A stretch of DNA of 64,000 bases from Bradyrhizobium iriomotense (GTDB taxonomy: Bacteria; Pseudomonadota; Alphaproteobacteria; Rhizobiales; Xanthobacteraceae): positions 1 through 64,000 of the forward strand of contig NZ_JAFCLP010000016.1 of the NCBI RefSeq assembly GCF_018129405.1. Direction: 5' to 3'. The notes beneath the pieces were generated by a model. It searched no databases. It was not told the origin of the DNA and saw only the letters and a program-made list of their open reading frames with translations. Each line of letters begins with the position of its first letter. The first letter of the stretch is position 1. Shown here piece after piece: positions 16,666 through 26,008 of the stretch. Both the position numbers and the translations under genes were made by a program.

Positions 16666-18429
16666 CTATTTCTTCAGCGCGAACACCCAGATCACGCCGC
16701 CCTGCGGCACGTTGGATTCGATGCCGATATTGTTGGTGGCGAGCGCATCCTGGATGCGCTGCGCGTCCACGCCCCATCCCGACTGGATCGCAATGTACTG
16801 GGTGCCGTCGACCTCATAGGACACCGGCATGCCCATGATGCCGGAGTTGGTCTTCTGCTCCCACAACAGCTCGCCGGTCTTGGCGTTGAAGGCGCGGAAG
16901 TTGCGGTCGTTGGTGCCGCCGGCGAAGACGAGATCGCCCGCGGTTGCCGTGACCGAGCCAAACAGCTGCGACTTCGGGAAGTTGTGCTGCCACACCTTCT
17001 TGCCCGTGGCGGGATCCCACGCCTGCAGCTCACCGAAATGATCTGCGCCGGGCTTCGCTTTCAAGCCGATATCTTCCGGCTTGGTGCCGAGCCAGAGTTC
17101 GCCCGGCTTCAGCGGAAGCTTCTCGCCGGTGAAGCCGCCGCAGAAATTCTCGTTGGCGGGCACGTAGACGAGCTTGGTCCTTTCGCTATAGGCCGCCGAC
17201 GGCCAGTCCTTGCCGCCCCACAGCGACGGGCAGAACTCGACGCGCTTGCCGATGACAGGCTTGTGTGCGGGATCGACGATCGGCTTGCCGCTCTCGGCAT
17301 CGATGCCCTTCCAGACATCGGTGGAGACGAACGGCCAGCCCGCGACGTAGTTGATCTTGGTCGGCGTGCGTTCGAGCACCCAGAAGATCGCATCACGTCC
17401 CGGATGGACCAGGCTCTTGATGTTGCGGCCGTCGCGTTGCAGGTCGATCAGGATCGGCGCCTCGACCTCGTCCCAGTCCCAGGAATCGTTCTGGTGGTAC
17501 TGGTGATAGGTCTTGATCTTGCCGTTGTTCGGATCGAGCGCGAGCACCGACGAGGTATAGAGATTGTCGCCGGGATGCATCTCGCCGGGCCAGGGCGCGG
17601 CGTTGCCGACGCCCCAATAGATCGTCTTGGTGTCCTTGTCGTAATTGCCGGTCATCCAGGCCGAGCCGCCACCGTTCTTCCAGTCGTCGCCCTGCCAGGT
17701 GTCGTGACCGGGCTCGCCTTCGCCGGGAATGGTGTAGGTCCGCCACAGCTCCTTGCCGTCCTTGGCGTCGAAAGCGGCGACATAGCCGCGCACGCCGAAC
17801 TCGCCGCCGGAGCCGCCGACGATGACCTTGCCGTCGACGATCAGCGGCATCAGGGTCATGTACTGGCCCTTCTTGTAATCCTGCACCTTGGTGTCCCACA
17901 CCACCTTGCCGGTCTTGGCATCGAGTGCGACGACGTGGTCGTCGGTGGTGGCGAGATAGAGCTTGTCCTCCCAGAGGCCGACACCGCGGCTGGTCGGATG
18001 CAGCTGGAACAGATCGTCGGGGAGCTGCCGCTTGTAGCGCCAATATTCATCGCCCGTCTTCGCGTTCAATGCGATCACCTGCCCCATCGGGGTCGCCACG
18101 AACATCACGCCGTTGTTGACGATCGGCGGCGCCTCGTGGCCTTCGACGACGCCGGTGGCAAAGGTCCAGACCGGCGTGAGATTCTTCACGTTCGAGGCGT
18201 TGATCTGGTCGAGCGGGCTGTAGCCCTGCCCGTCATAGGTCCGCCGGTAGAGCATCCAGTTGGCGGGCTCCGGATTTTCCAACCGCTGCGCGGTGACCGG
18301 AGAATAACTCTCGATCGGGCCGGCCGTCGCGGCGGTCGCGGCAAGACAGGTGAAGGCGACGAAGCCGGACAGGTACCATTGCTTTCTGGCGATCGACGTT
18401 TGCTTGGACGCTTCCTTGGACGTTTTCAT
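16666..18429 (-). CDS. PQQ-dependent dehydrogenase lacking the vicinal disulfide
   Basis: The 587-residue exported quinoprotein has N-terminal basic residues then a hydrophobic segment ending near residue 37. Propeller repeats are clear (NAKTGDEYW, DAKTGKVVW, DAKDGKELW). Metal ligands appear as Glu210, Asn276, Asp318 and Asp320 (Asp-Trp-Asp), so it is of the lanthanide type. The Cys-Cys pair normally next to PQQ is missing: the aligned segment reads Gln-Leu-His-Pro-Thr-Ser-Arg-Gly (about 142-149). The usual Asn-Arg-Asn-Gly near the active site is Gly-Arg-Asp-Ala. It is a divergent member of the methanol/ethanol family with unknown substrate. It is transcribed toward a strong terminator and has GGGGAACG before its ATG. 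Confidence 0.87.
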   Translation of the reverse strand: MKTSKEASKQTSIARKQWYLSGFVAFTCLAATAATAGPIESYSPVTAQRLENPEPANWMLYRRTYDGQGYSPLDQINASNVKNLTPVWTFATGVVEGHEAPPIVNNGVMFVATPMGQVIALNAKTGDEYWRYKRQLPDDLFQLHPTSRGVGLWEDKLYLATTDDHVVALDAKTGKVVWDTKVQDYKKGQYMTLMPLIVDGKVIVGGSGGEFGVRGYVAAFDAKDGKELWRTYTIPGEGEPGHDTWQGDDWKNGGGSAWMTGNYDKDTKTIYWGVGNAAPWPGEMHPGDNLYTSSVLALDPNNGKIKTYHQYHQNDSWDWDEVEAPILIDLQRDGRNIKSLVHPGRDAIFWVLERTPTKINYVAGWPFVSTDVWKGIDAESGKPIVDPAHKPVIGKRVEFCPSLWGGKDWPSAAYSERTKLVYVPANENFCGGFTGEKLPLKPGELWLGTKPEDIGLKAKPGADHFGELQAWDPATGKKVWQHNFPKSQLFGSVTATAGDLVFAGGTNDRNFRAFNAKTGELLWEQKTNSGIMGMPVSYEVDGTQYIAIQSGWGVDAQRIQDALATNNIGIESNVPQGGVIWVFALKK

Positions 18430-18547
18430 GGACGTTCCCCTTTTTCATCCGTTTTGAATTCTTGATTTGAATTCTTGTCGTTCGTCCCGTCGTCCGCCCC
18501 TCGGCGGATGCGGCCTCTCGTGACGCGGGCATACCCCGCACCGTCCA

Positions 18548-19201
18548 TCATCCCGGCTGCGCGCCACCTACCTTTCCGATGAAGTTGCCGGCGACGCTGA
18601 GCGAGCCGTCAGCAAGCGCCAGCGGCAGCGCTGCGAGCCGCCGCGGTGCCGGCCCGAACACGACCTGCGCCCCCGCGCGAGGATCGTATTCGGAGTTGTG
18701 GCACATGCACTTGAACACCTCCTTGTCGCCGACATCGCTCTTCACCCAGGCGGTGACGGGACAGCCGGCATGCGAGCAGATCGCCGAATAGGCGAGGATG
18801 CCATCGACCGCGCGCTCGCGGGTCTTTTCGTCGAGCTCGGCTGGATCGAGGCGGATGATCAGGATCTCGTTGAGCCGGGACGCACTGCGCACCACCGATG
18901 TCTTGGGATCCTTTGGCCAGGCATGCACCGGCGGCCCGCCGGCCGGCAGGTCGACCAACGTGACCGGCTTGCCTTCCTGATCGCCTTCGGAAAAGACGAG
19001 CACGTCGCCCTTCTGCGGCCGTTCGTCGGAGCCGGGCGCATCCTCGCCGGCGCGCGCTTGGGAGGAACAGCCGAGGCATGCGGTTGTGGCGAGTGCACCG
19101 AGCAGCAGCGTTCGCCGCGTCTGCTCCGTGCCCGCGTCGACGTCAGGTTCCGCAGCACTCTCGGAGGGTGAAGATGTGGTGTCGAACGATGCACGCGCCA
19201 T
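18548..19201 (-). CDS. Rieske-type [2Fe-2S] protein, exported
   Basis: The 217-residue form starts at the ATG at 19201; a TTG at 19237 would add 12 residues. A twin-arginine-like leader (Thr-Arg-Arg-Thr-Leu-Leu-Leu-Gly) is followed by a hydrophobic stretch. The Rieske motifs are Cys-Ser-His-Ala-Gly-Cys and Cys-Met-Cys-His-Asn-Ser, as in the iron-sulfur subunit of cytochrome bc1. No cytochrome b or c1 gene is adjacent, so it is not a standard bc1 operon. Being next to the third PQQ dehydrogenase on the same strand (118 bases away) suggests it could accept or relay electrons from that enzyme, which would be unusual. Start choice is uncertain. Confidence 0.82.
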   Translation of the reverse strand: MARASFDTTSSPSESAAEPDVDAGTEQTRRTLLLGALATTACLGCSSQARAGEDAPGSDERPQKGDVLVFSEGDQEGKPVTLVDLPAGGPPVHAWPKDPKTSVVRSASRLNEILIIRLDPAELDEKTRERAVDGILAYSAICSHAGCPVTAWVKSDVGDKEVFKCMCHNSEYDPRAGAQVVFGPAPRRLAALPLALADGSLSVAGNFIGKVGGAQPG

Positions 19202-19287
19202 GCCCGCTAGCAGGCGCCGGAACTCTGCCGAAAACAAGGCGAAGACTTGGCGCCGCAGTGCATCAATATGTCTTTGCTCGCGTTGAT

Positions 19288-19309
19288 TGAACGCGACTGA
19301 ACGCGTTCA
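19288..19309. promoter_or_regulatory. Direct plus inverted repeat upstream of the Rieske gene
   Basis: TGAACGCG occurs at 19288-19295 and again at 19298-19305. The second copy is half of the perfect 12-bp palindrome TGAACGCGTTCA (19298-19309). The 10-base spacing places the copies on one face of the helix. The site is 50-110 bases upstream of the possible starts of the Rieske gene and could be an operator. Confidence 0.45.
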
Positions 19310-19445
19310 AGCGCGTTTTCGCAAATTCTACATCGCATTGCGCGAACAGCATGATGATTTTGCAGATCAGACCGATGATGCAGGAATTGGTGCAACGCCA
19401 CGACGCGATGCGGGCTGCACGTTTCTCAGGCAGGCATTTTGTATT

Positions 19446-19910
19446 TCAAGACCTGAGCACGTGACGCGGCGAAGCGATACGGCCCGCAACAGTTGCCGAC
19501 GCCATTTCAAAACTGTCGGCGATGCGACGCGCCTTGTCGATGAAGAGTGCAGCCGCGGGAGGCGGGCACACGTCGCGTGCGGTCTGTTCGAACAGATCGA
19601 GCCAGCGATCGAAATGGCCGCCGATCAGATTCAGCGGCAGATGCGCCCGCATCGGCGAGCCATGATAGCGGCCGCTCATCAGCACGACCGACGACCAGAA
19701 ATCCCTCAGCTTGGCGAGATGCTCGTCCCAATTCTGCACGATCGCGAACACCGGTCCGAGCAGCGCGTCCTCGCGTACGCGCCCGTAGAAGTGAGTGACG
19801 AGTTCCCCGATCATCTCCTCGGTGATCCCGGTGCGCTCGATCGCATCCTGGGTCAATAGGTTCCGCCGCGCGGCCGCAGCTTCCCGCTCGGCCTTCAGTC
19901 GATCCGACAT
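19446..19910 (-). CDS. Group III truncated haemoglobin
   Basis: The 154-residue protein shows the group III pattern Phe-Trp-Ser-Ser-Val-Val-Leu-x-Ser-Gly-Arg-Tyr-His-Gly-x-Pro-Met-x-x-His-Leu-Pro-Leu, whose last His is the proximal haem ligand. It then has His-Phe-Asp-Arg-Trp-Leu-x-Leu-Phe. Such globins are cytoplasmic and are linked to oxygen or nitric-oxide chemistry. No obvious operon partner: the hydroxybutyryl-CoA dehydrogenase gene upstream on the same strand is separated by a hairpin. Confidence 0.9.
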   Translation of the reverse strand: MSDRLKAEREAAAARRNLLTQDAIERTGITEEMIGELVTHFYGRVREDALLGPVFAIVQNWDEHLAKLRDFWSSVVLMSGRYHGSPMRAHLPLNLIGGHFDRWLDLFEQTARDVCPPPAAALFIDKARRIADSFEMASATVAGRIASPRHVLRS

Positions 19911-20011
19911 GTCCTTTGTTATCCGTTCCGTTGTTCCCGCGAGGTCGCCCGTTCGACATTGTCGGGCTCATTGCGCGCGGCGTCTTTGTCGCAGCGCAAA
20001 TTGCAGGACTT

Positions 20012-20038
20012 GGCGGCGGACGTTCATCGCCCGCCGCC
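20012..20038 (-). terminator. Hairpin after the 3-hydroxybutyryl-CoA dehydrogenase gene
   Basis: GGCGGCGG (20012-20019) pairs with CCGCCGCC (20031-20038) across an 11-base loop. It starts 11 bases beyond the minus-strand stop at 20049. GC-rich with no T-run, so only a probable terminator. Confidence 0.5.
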
Positions 20039-20048
20039 GACGCCTCGA

Positions 20049-20900
20049 TCAGGCGCTGTAAGTATAAAAGCCCTGCCCGGTCTTGCGGCCGAGATGGCCG
20101 GCATCGACCATTTCTTTGAGCAGCGGCGCTGGCCGATACTTGGGATCGTTGAAGCCTTTGTAAAAGACCTCCATCACCGACAGCATGGTGTCGAGCCCGA
20201 CGAGATCGGCGAGCGCCAGCGGCCCGATCGGGTGGTTGCAGCCGAGCTTCATGCCGGCGTCGATCTCTTCGGCTGTCGCGATGCCTTCCTGGAGCGCGAA
20301 GATCGCCTCGTTGATCATCGGGCAGAGGATGCGGTTGACGGCGAAGCCCGGGCTGTTCTTGGCCGTGATCGCCACCTTGCCGACGCGCTGGGCGAAATCG
20401 AGCGCCTTGGCATGGGTGTCGTCGGAGGTCTGCAAGCCCCGGATGAGCTCCAGCAGCGCCATCACCGGCACCGGGTTGAAGAAGTGCATGCCGATGAAAC
20501 GGTCGGGACGGTCGGTCGCGGCCGCGAGCTTGGTGATCGAGATCGACGAGGTATTGGTCGCAACCAGCGTGCGCGGCGACAGCGTCGCGCAGAGGTCCTT
20601 CAGGATCTTGACCTTGAGCTCCTCGTTCTCTGTGGCGGCCTCGATGACGAGATCGCAATCCGACAGCTTCGCCCGGTCGGTCGTGCCGGTGATGCGCTTG
20701 AGCGTCGCCTCGCGGTCGGCGGCCGACATCTTCTCCTTCTTGACCAGGCGCTCGAGGCTGCCGCCAACGGTCGACAGGCCGCGGTTCACCGCCGCATCGG
20801 AAATATCGACCATCACGACCGAAAGCCCCGCCGCCGCGCAGATCTGCGCGATGCCGTTCCCCATGGTCCCTGCCCCGATGATGCCAACGCTCTGGATCAT
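20049..20900 (-). CDS. 3-hydroxybutyryl-CoA dehydrogenase
   Basis: The 283-residue NAD(P)-dependent enzyme interconverts 3-hydroxybutyryl-CoA and acetoacetyl-CoA (PaaH/Hbd family). The N-terminal nucleotide fold [13 protein letters not shown] starts at residue 6. The Asn-Thr-Ser-Ser and Gly-Met-His-Phe-Phe-Asn-Pro-Val-Pro motifs carry active-site residues, and Pro-Gly-Phe-Ala-Val-Asn-Arg marks the C-terminal domain. The ATG at 20900 was chosen because AGGATATGAGG precedes it and the protein then begins directly with the Rossmann fold. It works in fatty-acid, butyrate or polyhydroxybutyrate metabolism. Confidence 0.93.
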   Translation of the reverse strand: MIQSVGIIGAGTMGNGIAQICAAAGLSVVMVDISDAAVNRGLSTVGGSLERLVKKEKMSAADREATLKRITGTTDRAKLSDCDLVIEAATENEELKVKILKDLCATLSPRTLVATNTSSISITKLAAATDRPDRFIGMHFFNPVPVMALLELIRGLQTSDDTHAKALDFAQRVGKVAITAKNSPGFAVNRILCPMINEAIFALQEGIATAEEIDAGMKLGCNHPIGPLALADLVGLDTMLSVMEVFYKGFNDPKYRPAPLLKEMVDAGHLGRKTGQGFYTYSA

Positions 20901-21160
20901 TGCCTCATATCCTTCATCCTTGCGGGCCAGCCGGCCACCGGCCCGGCCCCATTGTTCCTGCATCAGGGTCTAGCACCGCCAACGGGCGCCTGCGACCTGA
21001 TCCTGCCTTTCCTTAAAGCATCCATGGCGGGAATAAAGCCGCTCGTCCGCGGCGAAAAGGCATGATTTGGCACCTTTGTGGCCTGTTTGGCCGGGTTTGC
21101 ACCACATCCCGCCCCCCGATGCTCCCGGACGGCCGGCCGACCTATGCCGCCGGCCCTCGC

Positions 21161-22639
21161 TCACCCGAGACGCAGCACCTTGCCCGGATTCATGATGTTG
21201 TCGGGGTCGAGCGCCCGCTTGATCGTGCGCATGATGTCGAGCTCGGTCCTCGAGCGATAGTGTTGGAGTTCGTCGAGCTTCTCGATGCCGATGCCGTGTT
21301 CGGCCGAGATCGAGCCGCCCATGGACGTGATGAGGTCGTTGACGGCCCGCGTGATCGCCGGGGAATACTGGCCGAGCGTCTCGCGATCCATGCCCTTCGG
21401 ACCCATAAAGGAGAAGTGCACATTGCCGTCGCCGATATGGCCGAGCGGATAGGGGCGGATCGTCGGCAGGATGTCGAGCGCGGACTTCAGGCCCTTGTCG
21501 ATGAATTCGGGAATCCGGGAGATCGCGACCGACACGTCGTAGCTCAGGCCCGGCCCCTCGGCGCGCGAGGCCTCGGCCACGCTTTCGCGAATGCGCCACA
21601 TGTTGCGCGACTGCGTTTCGGTTTGCGCGATCACCGCATCGAGCAGGCGGCCCGCTTCGAGCTGATCGGCCAGGAATTGCTCCATCCTGTCCGACATGCC
21701 CGCACCGCCGTCCTGCCGCGGGCGGGCCGACGACCATTCGAGCAGGAGATACCAATCGGTCTCCGCCTTGAGAGGATCCTGGGTGCCGGGAATATGCCGC
21801 AGCACCATGTCGGTGCATGCGCGGCTCATCAGCTCACAGGAGCCGACATTGTCGTCGGACGCCGCATGCGCCTCCGACAGGAGCTCGATCGCCGCGCTGG
21901 GATCGCGGATCGCGAGCCATGCCGTGCAGACGTCCCTTGGCGCGGGCCAGAGCTTCAGCACCGCCTTGGTGATGATGCCGAGCGTGCCTTCGGCGCCCAT
22001 GAACAGGTGCTTGAGGTCGTAGCCGGTGTTGTCCTTCTTGAGCGCCCGCAGCCCGTCCCAGACATCGCCGTTGGCCAGAACGACCTCGAGACCCAGCACC
22101 AGATTGCGCGCATTGCCGTAGCGCAGCACCTGCACGCCGCCGGCATTGGTGGAGAGATTGCCCCCGATCATGCACGAGCCCTGTGCACCCAGGCTGAGCG
22201 GAAAGAGGCGGTCATGGCGCGCGGCCGCGTCCTGAAGCGTCTGGAGGATGCAGCCCGCCTCCACGGTCATGGTGTAGCCGACGGGATCGACATCCAGCAC
22301 GTGGTTCATGCGGCCGAGCGAGAGCAGGATGCCGCGATGCGCAGGCCATGGCGTGGCACCGCCCATCAGGCCGGTGTTGCCGCCCTGCGGAACGATGGCA
22401 ATGCCGTTGTCATGGCAGAGCTTGACGACCGCGGAGACTTCCGCGGTGCTGGCCGGTCGCACGACCGCTGCAGCCTGACCGGCGAGCTCGCCGCGCCAGT
22501 CGGTCACGAACGGCCGTTTGTCGTGCTCGTCCAGGATCAAGCCCTTGTCGCCCACGATGGCCTGCAGCCGATCGAGAACGGCCGGCGTCACGGGCGCGGT
22601 CGGAATGGAGGGAGCGGTGACAAGGGCTGCACCCGGCAT
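21161..22639 (-). CDS. FAD-linked oxidase (GlcD/D-lactate dehydrogenase family)
   Basis: The 492-residue flavoprotein has an N-terminal FAD-binding region with Pro-Gln-Gly-Gly-Asn-Thr-Gly-Leu and Gly-Gly-Asn-Leu-Ser-Thr-Asn-Ala-Gly-Gly. The C-terminal oxidase domain contains Gly-His-Ile-Gly-Asp-Gly-Asn-Val-His and Glu-His-Gly-Ile-Gly, with the conserved His residues. Relatives oxidise D-lactate, glycolate or D-2-hydroxyglutarate; the sequence alone does not decide which. The ATG at 22639 has AGAGGAAC upstream. It is divergent from the aminotransferase gene by 224 bases. Confidence 0.88.
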   Translation of the reverse strand: MPGAALVTAPSIPTAPVTPAVLDRLQAIVGDKGLILDEHDKRPFVTDWRGELAGQAAAVVRPASTAEVSAVVKLCHDNGIAIVPQGGNTGLMGGATPWPAHRGILLSLGRMNHVLDVDPVGYTMTVEAGCILQTLQDAAARHDRLFPLSLGAQGSCMIGGNLSTNAGGVQVLRYGNARNLVLGLEVVLANGDVWDGLRALKKDNTGYDLKHLFMGAEGTLGIITKAVLKLWPAPRDVCTAWLAIRDPSAAIELLSEAHAASDDNVGSCELMSRACTDMVLRHIPGTQDPLKAETDWYLLLEWSSARPRQDGGAGMSDRMEQFLADQLEAGRLLDAVIAQTETQSRNMWRIRESVAEASRAEGPGLSYDVSVAISRIPEFIDKGLKSALDILPTIRPYPLGHIGDGNVHFSFMGPKGMDRETLGQYSPAITRAVNDLITSMGGSISAEHGIGIEKLDELQHYRSRTELDIMRTIKRALDPDNIMNPGKVLRLG

Positions 22640-22863
22640 GTGTTCCTCTCTTTGCGGCTCTTCTGCGCAGCCTTGTGGCGCGCCGGCCTTCTTTGTTGTC
22701 TTCAGGTCTTGCGTTTGCACGATGAGGCTAGCATGAAGGCCGCGCTTGGGGGAACGTCGCCGGCCATGAGGCCCGTGCGGATCTGCCAAGGATGCTGAAG
22801 GCGGCGCACTTCCGCCGATGCCCCGCATGCCCTACTGTGCCGGATCAACCCGGATTGGAGATC

Positions 22864-23916
22864 ATGAGCCGCTTCTGGAGTCCGGTCGTCCACACGCTTT
22901 CGCCCTACGTGCCGGGCGAGCAGCCGAAGCAGGACGGCGTCGTCAAGCTCAACACCAACGAGAATCCCTATCCGCCCTCGCCGCGCGTGCTGACAGCAAT
23001 CGCATCGGCTGCGGAGCGGCTGCGCCTCTATCCCGACCCGCACGCCACGCGCCTGCGCGAGGCGATCGCGTCCTATCATAACGTTGCGCCCGAGCAGGTG
23101 TTCGTCGGCAACGGGTCGGACGAGGTTCTGGCCCACACCTTCCAGGCGCTTCTGAAGCACGATAGGCCGCTTCTGTTTCCGGATGTCACATACAGCTTCT
23201 ATCCGGTCTATTGCGGCCTCTATGGCATAGCGTACGAGGAGGTGCCGCTCGATGCCGCGATGAGGATCGAGACCGCCGACTACAGGCGGCCGTCGAGCGC
23301 CATCCTGCTCTGCAATCCGAACGCGCCCACCGGTATCGCGCTTCCGCGCGAGACGATCGCTGCGGTGCTCGCGGAAAATCCGGACCGGCTGGTGGTGGTG
23401 GACGAGGCCTATGTCGATTTCGGCGCCGAGAGCGCCGTGCCGCTCGTTGCACGCCACGACAATCTGCTCGTCATCCAGACCTTCTCGAAGTCGCGCTCGC
23501 TCGCGGGCCTCAGGGTCGGCTTTGCCATCGGCCGACGGCCGCTGATCGAGGCGCTGGAGCGGGTGAAGGACAGCTTCAACTCCTATCCCGTCGACTGTCT
23601 CGCTATCGCCGGCGCGGTCGCCGCGATCGAGGACGTGGAATGGTTCGTCGAGACCCGCGCCCGTATCATCGCAAGCCGCGACGTGCTCGCGCGCGATCTC
23701 GGGCAACTCGGCTTCGAGGTATTGCCCTCGCTCGCGAACTTCGTGTTCGCACGTCATCGGAGCCGGAGCGGTGCCGATCTCGCGACCGCACTTCGCCAGC
23801 GCGGCGTGCTGGTCCGGCATTTTAGGAAGCCTCGCATCGCGGACTTCCTGCGCATCACGGTCGGAACGGAGGAGCAGTGCGGCCGGCTGATCGACGAGTT
23901 GCGCGGGTTGATCTGA
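22864..23916 (+). CDS. hisC: Histidinol-phosphate aminotransferase family (HisC-like)
   Basis: The 350-residue class II PLP aminotransferase has [11 protein letters not shown] near the N-terminus, Asn-Pro-Asn-Ala-Pro-Thr-Gly, and the PLP-lysine segment [12 protein letters not shown]. The ATG at 22864 was chosen because the conserved fold begins there. It is not beside other his genes, so it may be a paralogue acting on histidinol phosphate or on an aromatic amino acid. Family certain, exact substrate not. Confidence 0.85.
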   Translation: MSRFWSPVVHTLSPYVPGEQPKQDGVVKLNTNENPYPPSPRVLTAIASAAERLRLYPDPHATRLREAIASYHNVAPEQVFVGNGSDEVLAHTFQALLKHDRPLLFPDVTYSFYPVYCGLYGIAYEEVPLDAAMRIETADYRRPSSAILLCNPNAPTGIALPRETIAAVLAENPDRLVVVDEAYVDFGAESAVPLVARHDNLLVIQTFSKSRSLAGLRVGFAIGRRPLIEALERVKDSFNSYPVDCLAIAGAVAAIEDVEWFVETRARIIASRDVLARDLGQLGFEVLPSLANFVFARHRSRSGADLATALRQRGVLVRHFRKPRIADFLRITVGTEEQCGRLIDELRGLI

Positions 23917-23972
23917 CCAAGGATTTTCCGAACGCACGCTCGGCGAGTTCGCAGGGACGGACAAATCTCCGG

Positions 23973-23989
23973 CGACATTTTTGTGACAT
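23973..23989 (-). promoter_or_regulatory. PHO-box-like site upstream of pstS
   Basis: GACAT occurs twice with an 11-base period (23974-23978 and 23985-23989) around a T-run. On the reverse strand it reads ATGTCAC-AAAA-ATGTCG, close to the TGTCA-type double repeat bound by PhoB. It lies 43 bases before the pstS ATG. Orientation is opposite to usual, so this is tentative. Confidence 0.5.
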
Positions 23990-24031
23990 AGGCCACATCG
24001 GCCTCGTGCCCGACCTGTTAGCGTCGCGCAC

Positions 24032-25087
24032 ATGAAGAGACCCATCAAGCTCCCCATCATCCTCGCCGCTCTGCTGGTCGCCACGCAAAGCCTGGCCGCC
24101 GAGATCAAAGGAGCCGGCTCAACCTTCGTTTCGCCCGTGATGGCGAGATGGATCGACGCGTACAAGGCCAAGACCGGAAACATCGTCAGCTATCAAGCCG
24201 TCGGCTCGAGCACCGGTATCGGCCTGATCAAGACAGGCGCCGTCGATTTCGGCGCAAGCGACATGCCGCTCGATCCGAACGAGCTGGAAAAGCTGGGCTT
24301 GATGCAATTCCCGATCGTGATCGGGGGCGTCGTGCCTGTCGTCAACATCAACGGCGTCAAGCCCGGCCAGATCCGCTTCACCGGCCAGATGCTCGCCGAC
24401 ATCTATCTCGGCAGGCTCAAATCCTGGAACGATCCGGCCATTCGCGCGATCAATCCCGATATCAGGCTGCCGAATGCGCCGATCACGGTGGTCCATCGCA
24501 TCGACGGATCCGGGACCACGTTCAACTGGTCGAATTACCTCTCGAAGGTCAGCCCGCAATGGAAGACGAGCGTGGGCGAAGGCACCTCGGTCGAATGGCC
24601 GCTCGGCCTCGGCGGCAAGGGCAATGACGGCGTCGCCTCGCTCGTCAGCTTGGTCCCAGGCGCGATCGGCTATCTCGAATACACCTATGCGCTGCAACGG
24701 CTGGATAGAATCTCGTTCGGCATCGTGCAGAACAGCGCCGGCAATTTCGTCGTCCCCGACGCCGCCTCGTTCCAAGCCGCAGCCTCGAGTGCAGACTGGA
24801 AGGCGGAGAAGGATTTCCATCTCGTGCTCACCAACGCAACCGGCGAAGACGCCTATCCGATCACGGCCACCACCTTCGTGCTGATGCCGAACGCGCCGAA
24901 ATCTCAGGAGCGGTCGGCGGCAGCGATCGATTTCGTCCGCTGGTCGCTGGAGAACGGAAAAGCCCAGGCCGCAACCCTGAACTACGTTCCGCTGCCCTCC
25001 GCCCTGATCGACCTGATCGAGCGCTACTGGCAGCAGAACATCAAGGCCGGCCCTGCGGTCTCGGCATCGGCTACCGCGAAGCGCTGA
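24032..25087 (+). CDS. pstS: PstS, periplasmic phosphate-binding protein
   Basis: The 351-residue exported protein has a signal peptide (about 1-22) and the phosphate-binding signature: Gly-Ala-Gly-Ser-Thr-Phe, Gly-Ser-Ser-Thr-Gly-Ile, Phe-Gly-Ala-Ser-Asp and Arg-x-Asp-Gly-Ser-Gly-Thr-Thr. Lysines and Trp typical of full-length PstS follow. No pstC, pstA or pstB gene follows; the next gene belongs to a tungstate transporter. This copy therefore stands apart from a complete Pst operon. A PHO-box-like repeat lies just upstream. Confidence 0.93.
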   Translation: MKRPIKLPIILAALLVATQSLAAEIKGAGSTFVSPVMARWIDAYKAKTGNIVSYQAVGSSTGIGLIKTGAVDFGASDMPLDPNELEKLGLMQFPIVIGGVVPVVNINGVKPGQIRFTGQMLADIYLGRLKSWNDPAIRAINPDIRLPNAPITVVHRIDGSGTTFNWSNYLSKVSPQWKTSVGEGTSVEWPLGLGGKGNDGVASLVSLVPGAIGYLEYTYALQRLDRISFGIVQNSAGNFVVPDAASFQAAASSADWKAEKDFHLVLTNATGEDAYPITATTFVLMPNAPKSQERSAAAIDFVRWSLENGKAQAATLNYVPLPSALIDLIERYWQQNIKAGPAVSASATAKR

Positions 25088-25309
25088 GGCGCGACGGATC
25101 GACGCGAAGCGCTGCTCGGACACGTCCGGGAAGCCCGTGCAACGCGGTACTGGGACACATTTTGTGGACGAAACGCGTTTCCAAATCGTTCGCCCTGGGT
25201 ATTCTGTGTACGTTAACAAGACTCGCAGAGACCAGGTCGTGAAGCAGTTGCGCGCCCCTGATATCGTCGACCCCGAGGCATTCTGTCCATCGCCGAAGCG
25301 TCCGGCCGG

Positions 25310-26008
25310 ATGAACGACTTCGCGCGATCCATTGGCGCCGCCTTCGCTCTGATCGGCGATGCCGATTCCGAGCTTCTGGGCATCGTCGCGTTGTCGGTCC
25401 GCGTCAGCCTGACCGCCAGCCTGGTCGCGCTGGCGATCGGCGCACCGTTTGGCGCCTTGCTCGCGATCACCCGTTTCCGTGGACGGCAGGTCATCATCGT
25501 GCTCACCAATGCGCTGCTCGGCCTGCCGCCGGTCGTGGTCGGGCTCGCGCTCTATCTGCTGCTGTCGCGATCCGGCCCGCTCGGGTCGGCCGGCTTGTTG
25601 TTCACACCCACCGCGATGGTGATCGCGCAGACGCTGCTCGCGACGCCGATCGTGGTGGCGCTGGTGCATCGGCCGGCGAGCCTGCTCTGGGCGGAGTATG
25701 GCGATCTGGCGCGGATCGACGGGCTGTCCGCCTACCGCAGCATGGCACTCCTGCTCGCGCTGGGACGGACCTCGCTGCTGACGGCGTTTCTCGCCGCCTT
25801 CGGGCGCGCCATCGCCGAGGTCGGCGCCATCATCATCGTTGGCGGCAATATCCGCGGCTTCACGCGCACGATGACGACCGCGATCGCGCTGGAGACCAGC
25901 AAGGGCGACCTGCCGCTGGCGCTCGGTCTCGGCCTGATCCTGCTCGCGCTCAGCGTGGCGGTGTCGACCGTCGCCTTTTTGCTAGTTGGCCGCGTTGGGG
26001 AAAAATAG
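25310..26008 (+). CDS. tupB: TupB-like tungstate ABC transporter permease
   Basis: The 232-residue inner-membrane protein has five to six hydrophobic helices. The conserved loop Glu-Tyr-Gly-Asp-Leu-Ala-Arg-Ile-Asp-Gly and the Gly-Arg-Ala-Ile-Ala-Glu-Val-Gly-Ala-Ile segment contact the ATPase. Size and motifs match the TupB/WtpB group. It faces tupA tail to tail and the two genes overlap by 27 bases (25982-26008). No ATPase gene is nearby. Confidence 0.86.
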   Translation: MNDFARSIGAAFALIGDADSELLGIVALSVRVSLTASLVALAIGAPFGALLAITRFRGRQVIIVLTNALLGLPPVVVGLALYLLLSRSGPLGSAGLLFTPTAMVIAQTLLATPIVVALVHRPASLLWAEYGDLARIDGLSAYRSMALLLALGRTSLLTAFLAAFGRAIAEVGAIIIVGGNIRGFTRTMTTAIALETSKGDLPLALGLGLILLALSVAVSTVAFLLVGRVGEK

